Assembly: GCF_900143095.1 (NCBI RefSeq)
Contig: NZ_FRDA01000009.1
Span: forward strand, 1-64,000
Direction of reading: 5' to 3'
Length of the DNA: 64,000 nt
Source of the DNA: Pseudomonas asturiensis
GTDB lineage: Bacteria > Pseudomonadota > Gammaproteobacteria > Pseudomonadales > Pseudomonadaceae
The notes beneath the pieces were generated by a model, which saw nothing but the letters and a program-made list of their open reading frames with translations, was not told the origin of the DNA and made no database searches. The position numbers and the translations under genes were made by a program. How positions within the stretch are numbered: the stretch's first letter is position 1; the number at the start of each line of letters is the position of its first letter. Positions 61,049 through 64,000 of this stretch are shown in pieces.

Positions 61049-63043
61049 ATGCGCTATTTGCTGATAATGCTGGCTGTCTGGCTACCGTTGCTGGCTCATG
61101 CTGTCGAGTTCGACGAGAATACCCGGTTCCTGCCGCTGGGCCGGATGATCCAGGTGTTCGAGGACCCGACCGGCAAAGCGACCATCGAGGACGTGCGCTC
61201 CGAGGCGGGCGCTCAGGCGTTTCGTGCCGTTGATACGGGCACGTTCAATGCGGGTTACTCGTCCTCGGTTTTCTGGTTGAAAGTTGACCTGCTGTATCGC
61301 CCGCTTGACGCTGGCCAGCACACCGACTGGCTGCTGGAACTGGCCTATCCGCCGATGGATTACATTGATTTTTACGGCCCGGATGCCGCTGGCACCCTGA
61401 GGCTGCTGGCACAGACCGGTGACATGCTGCCGTTCGCCAGTCGTCCCTTCAAACAGAACACCTATATCTTTCAGCTGGATCTGGCTCCCGGGCAGACCCA
61501 TACCGTGTACCTGCGTATCCATAGCGCCGGGTCGGTACAGGCACCGCTCAACCTGTGGTCAACCCACGCTTATCTGGAAGCCCAGCCCGCCCGGATCTAC
61601 GCGTTCGGTCTGATTTATGGCGTGCTGTTGGGAATGCTGGTCTACAACCTGTTCATTTTCATCAGCGTTCGCGAACCGGACTATCTGTATTACATCCTCT
61701 ATGTGGCGTCGTTTGGCTTGTACCAGATGTCGATCAATGGGGTTGCCATCGAGTACTTGTGGCCCGACAGCCCTTGGTGGGCCAACGCCTCGACGCCTTT
61801 CCTGATGGCGATGGCAACGCTGTTCGCCTGTCAGTTCTCCCGCAGTTTTCTGGTCACCCGCCGCCTTGCACGCTGGGTCGACCGGCTCTTGCTGGGCGTG
61901 ATCGGCATCGCCGCCGTGGTCATGTGCATGGCGCTGTTCGTGGGCTACGGGCCTGCGTTGCGTGCGGCGACCTACCTGGTGTTGGCGGGCTCCTTGACGA
62001 TTTATCTGGCGGGTATCGTTGCCGTCGTAAGCGGCGAGCGCGTCGGTCGTTATTTCGTGATCGCCTGGTCGGTCTTTCTGGTGGGCGGGCTGATTTTCAG
62101 CCTGATGCTGCTGGGTCAGTTGCCCAATACGTTCCTGACCATGTATGCCTGTCACATCGGCACCGTGCTGGAGATGGCGCTGCTGTCGATGGCCCTGGCC
62201 GACCGTATCAATCACACCCGGCGAGAACAGGAAAAAACCTTGCTGGCGGCCGGCAGGGATCTGGAATACCTGAACCTGCAACTGGCCACCAGCAACCGGC
62301 TCAAGGACGAGTTTCTGGCTACGCTTACCCATGAACTCCGTACGCCTATGAACGGTGTGATCGGTTCGCTTGAGCTGATGCAGACCATGAATCTGGGCGA
62401 GGAGCTGGAGATGTACCAGCAGACCGCCGCCAGTTCTGCCCAGGACATGATGAGCATGATCAATGGCATCCTGACCCTGACCGAGCTGCAGGCAGGTGTG
62501 CTGTATGCCCAATGCGAAAGCTTCGATGTGCCCGACCTATTGGAGCAATTGCGTGAGCGTTTCAGTGGCCCTGCCTACGCCAAGGGGCTGCGGCTGAACC
62601 TTGAGCTTGATGAAAAGCTGCCTGTCACGGTGCGTGGTGATGTCCACAAGCTTTACCAGTGCGTCGAGTGCCTGGTGGACAACGCACTCAAATTCACCCG
62701 GGAGGGTACGATCAAGGTGCGGATCAGCGGCCAGTTGCAAGACGCCGATCGCTTGCGTTTGCGGATCGAGGTGATGGACACCGGCATCGGTTTCAGCCAC
62801 CTGGACGAAGCCAACCTTTATAAGCATTTCTTTCAGGTCGATGGTTCGATGACCCGACAGTACGGCGGATTGGGCATTGGTCTGGCCATCTGTCGCAAAC
62901 TGGTCGAGTTGCAGGGCGGCGAGCTGAGCCACCATTCCGAACCAGGCAAGGGCAGTTGCTTCACCTTGAGCCTGCCCATGCTGACGGACATTGCGGGAGC
63001 GGTGCGCAAGACCCCAGAGCTTAAAGCCCACTGGGGCATCTGA
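61049..63043 (+). CDS. ladS: LadS-like hybrid-type sensor kinase without receiver domain
   Basis: A 664-residue sensor kinase. A signal peptide (LLIMLAVWLPLLAHA) is followed by a periplasmic 7TMR-DISMED2-like domain (about 30-165), seven membrane helices (about 185-385), HisKA with FLATLTHELRTPMNGVIG (about 440), and HATPase with NALKFTREG, DTGIGFSHL and GGLGIGLAICRKL, ending at residue 664. In P. aeruginosa LadS carries a C-terminal receiver domain that passes phosphate toward GacS; none is encoded here. It belongs to the RetS/LadS/GacS network that controls biofilm, secretion and virulence. ATG 61049 was chosen at the signal peptide; a TTG at 60992 is an alternative. Confidence 0.88.
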   Translation: MRYLLIMLAVWLPLLAHAVEFDENTRFLPLGRMIQVFEDPTGKATIEDVRSEAGAQAFRAVDTGTFNAGYSSSVFWLKVDLLYRPLDAGQHTDWLLELAYPPMDYIDFYGPDAAGTLRLLAQTGDMLPFASRPFKQNTYIFQLDLAPGQTHTVYLRIHSAGSVQAPLNLWSTHAYLEAQPARIYAFGLIYGVLLGMLVYNLFIFISVREPDYLYYILYVASFGLYQMSINGVAIEYLWPDSPWWANASTPFLMAMATLFACQFSRSFLVTRRLARWVDRLLLGVIGIAAVVMCMALFVGYGPALRAATYLVLAGSLTIYLAGIVAVVSGERVGRYFVIAWSVFLVGGLIFSLMLLGQLPNTFLTMYACHIGTVLEMALLSMALADRINHTRREQEKTLLAAGRDLEYLNLQLATSNRLKDEFLATLTHELRTPMNGVIGSLELMQTMNLGEELEMYQQTAASSAQDMMSMINGILTLTELQAGVLYAQCESFDVPDLLEQLRERFSGPAYAKGLRLNLELDEKLPVTVRGDVHKLYQCVECLVDNALKFTREGTIKVRISGQLQDADRLRLRIEVMDTGIGFSHLDEANLYKHFFQVDGSMTRQYGGLGIGLAICRKLVELQGGELSHHSEPGKGSCFTLSLPMLTDIAGAVRKTPELKAHWGI

Positions 63044-63160
63044 GCCTGTCAATACAAGGCAAAAGCGCCGGTCATTCGGCGCGTACGGCACTTTTGAAAG
63101 ACGAAGGCTTGAGCGCATGATTCACCACTGCCTATGAAACGCGCAGGGAGAACATGACTC

Positions 63161-64000
63161 ATGAACCTGAATCAATTCGCCGAAACCCACGAAGTCACCA
63201 ATCAGCCGCCGCCACTCGACGGGGCCAATCTGTATCGCATCGATCTGCCTTTACAGGAGTGGAGCAAGCGCTATGGGGCTGGCTGGGCCGAGTCGCGTAT
63301 CGACGCCTACGGTGCGCTGGCCGGCGGGCCGCTGATGGAGGCCGGTTTTCTGGCCAACCAGAACAAGCCGGTGTTCGCCAGCCATGACCGCTACGGGAAT
63401 CGCATCGACCTGATCGAATTTCACCCGGCCTGGCATCAACTGATGGCCACCGCCATTGAGCATGGCATCCCGTCGCTGCCCTGGACCGATCCGCAGCCCG
63501 GCGCGCACGTTGCACGAGCAGCCATGAGCTACCTGCACACCCAGGCCGAGCCCGGCAGCGGCTGCCCGTTGACCATGACCTTCGCCAGCGTTCCGGCCTT
63601 GCGCCTGCAGCCGGACCTGGCCGAGGTGTGGCTGCCCAAGGTGCTTTCCACCCGCTACGACTCGCGCAACATCGGCATTGCGCACAAGACCGGCGCCACC
63701 CTCGGCATGGCCATGACCGAGAAGCAGGGCGGTACCGATGTGCGCAGCAATACCACGCGCGCCTGGCCGGTCGGCGCAGGCGGACCGGGGCAGGCGTACG
63801 AACTGGTCGGGCATAAATGGTTCTGCTCAGCGCCGATGTGCGATGCGTTCCTCACGCTGGCGCAGACCGACAAGGGGCTGAGCTGCTTTCTGCTGCCGCG
63901 CCATCGGCCCGACAACACACGCAACGAGTTCTATATCCAGCGCCTGAAAAACAAATTGGGCAACTGGTCCAACGCCTCCAGCGAAGTCGAGTTTCGTGGC
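63161..64000 (+). CDS. AidB-like acyl-CoA dehydrogenase (runs off the window)
   Basis: An open frame of 280 codons with no stop, continuing past the window. It matches the AidB/acyl-CoA dehydrogenase family: ETHEVTNQPPPLDGANLYR, IDLIEFHPAWHQLMATAIEHG, GSGCPLTMTFASVPALRLQP, GMAMTEKQGGTDVRSNTTRA, LVGHKWFCSAPMCDAFLTLAQT, and NKLGNWSNASSEVEF. AidB binds DNA and FAD and belongs to the alkylation response of E. coli; Pseudomonas homologues are also annotated as isovaleryl-CoA dehydrogenase. The start is ATG 63161. It is downstream of ladS with 117 bases between. Confidence 0.88.
   Translation, partial: MNLNQFAETHEVTNQPPPLDGANLYRIDLPLQEWSKRYGAGWAESRIDAYGALAGGPLMEAGFLANQNKPVFASHDRYGNRIDLIEFHPAWHQLMATAIEHGIPSLPWTDPQPGAHVARAAMSYLHTQAEPGSGCPLTMTFASVPALRLQPDLAEVWLPKVLSTRYDSRNIGIAHKTGATLGMAMTEKQGGTDVRSNTTRAWPVGAGGPGQAYELVGHKWFCSAPMCDAFLTLAQTDKGLSCFLLPRHRPDNTRNEFYIQRLKNKLGNWSNASSEVEFRG

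Noticed and set aside
63154..63387. 77-codon frame at the right end of the window
   Set aside because: The real gene is the frame from ATG 63161, which encodes an AidB-like protein through the window end; the 63154 frame is a shadow.
1..64000. tRNA, rRNA or CRISPR arrays
   Set aside because: No cloverleaf-like segment with a T-loop (GTTCGANTC) flanked by pairing arms, no rRNA-like conserved blocks, and no regularly spaced direct repeats were noticed by eye; a tRNAscan or CRISPR search was not possible.

Overview
The window reads as a chromosomal segment of a fluorescent Pseudomonas, most likely of the P. syringae group. The evidence is a GC-rich background, Pseudomonas-type REP sequences, and a gene order that, from memory, follows the P. 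aeruginosa PAO1 block from ppa down to the ladS/aidB-like region. Species assignment is inference. All function calls come from reading translated sequence and motifs; no database search was run.

Region 1 (1-8020) is accessory and AT-richer. It holds a beheaded ABC-three-component (ABC-3C) defence operon (118-2634), a DUF4214 gene fragment (2745-2930), and a complete Zorya defence system of the ZorA-ZorB-ZorE (type II) layout on the minus strand (3053-6496). A gene-poor 786-base mosaic follows, then an XRE/S24 repressor (7289-8020) in which the expected catalytic lysine reads as arginine. Core chromosome starts at ppa.

Region 2 (8360-25094) carries ppa, mtfA, a DedA protein, a GNAT, the ethanolamine ammonia-lyase genes eutBC with an aldehyde dehydrogenase, mpl-ubiX, a REP cluster, a MORN-repeat/caspase-like lipoprotein, a MaoC hydratase, an LrgA/LrgB pair, a LON-substrate-binding protein, a DedA-PAP2 fusion and a 3-methyladenine glycosylase.

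Region 3 (25366-36832) is the cell-wall and lipoate block: proA, nadD, rsfS, rlmH, mrdA, rodA, mltB, rlpA, dacA, ybeD, lipB, lipA, ending in a strong terminator. It couples NAD synthesis, ribosome silencing and maturation, the elongation peptidoglycan synthase (PBP2/RodA), septal and lateral-wall hydrolases, and lipoylation.

Region 4 (36854-40803) is a 3950-base IS66-family element with 25-base terminal repeats and a perfect 8-base target duplication. Besides tnpA, tnpB and tnpC it carries two passenger genes, an HxlR regulator and a divergent NmrA-like reductase. tnpC has an in-frame amber codon, and a second, divergent tnpC tail lies next to the passengers.

Region 5 (40916-64000) is again core: a lytic transglycosylase (sltB3-like), the unlisted small gene arfA with its internal hairpin, a 65-residue membrane protein, holA, lptE, leuS, an orphan ORF, ydcF, lnt-corC-ybeY-ybeZ, miaB, a DUF1820 protein, a Sel1 protein, hemL, an Ada/AlkA fusion with ogt, thiE, thiD, a LadS-like kinase without receiver domain, and the start of an AidB-like acyl-CoA dehydrogenase. 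Two copies of a small inverted-repeat (MITE-like) element sit at 48.7 and 60.7 kb. I saw no tRNA, rRNA, CRISPR array or riboswitch.
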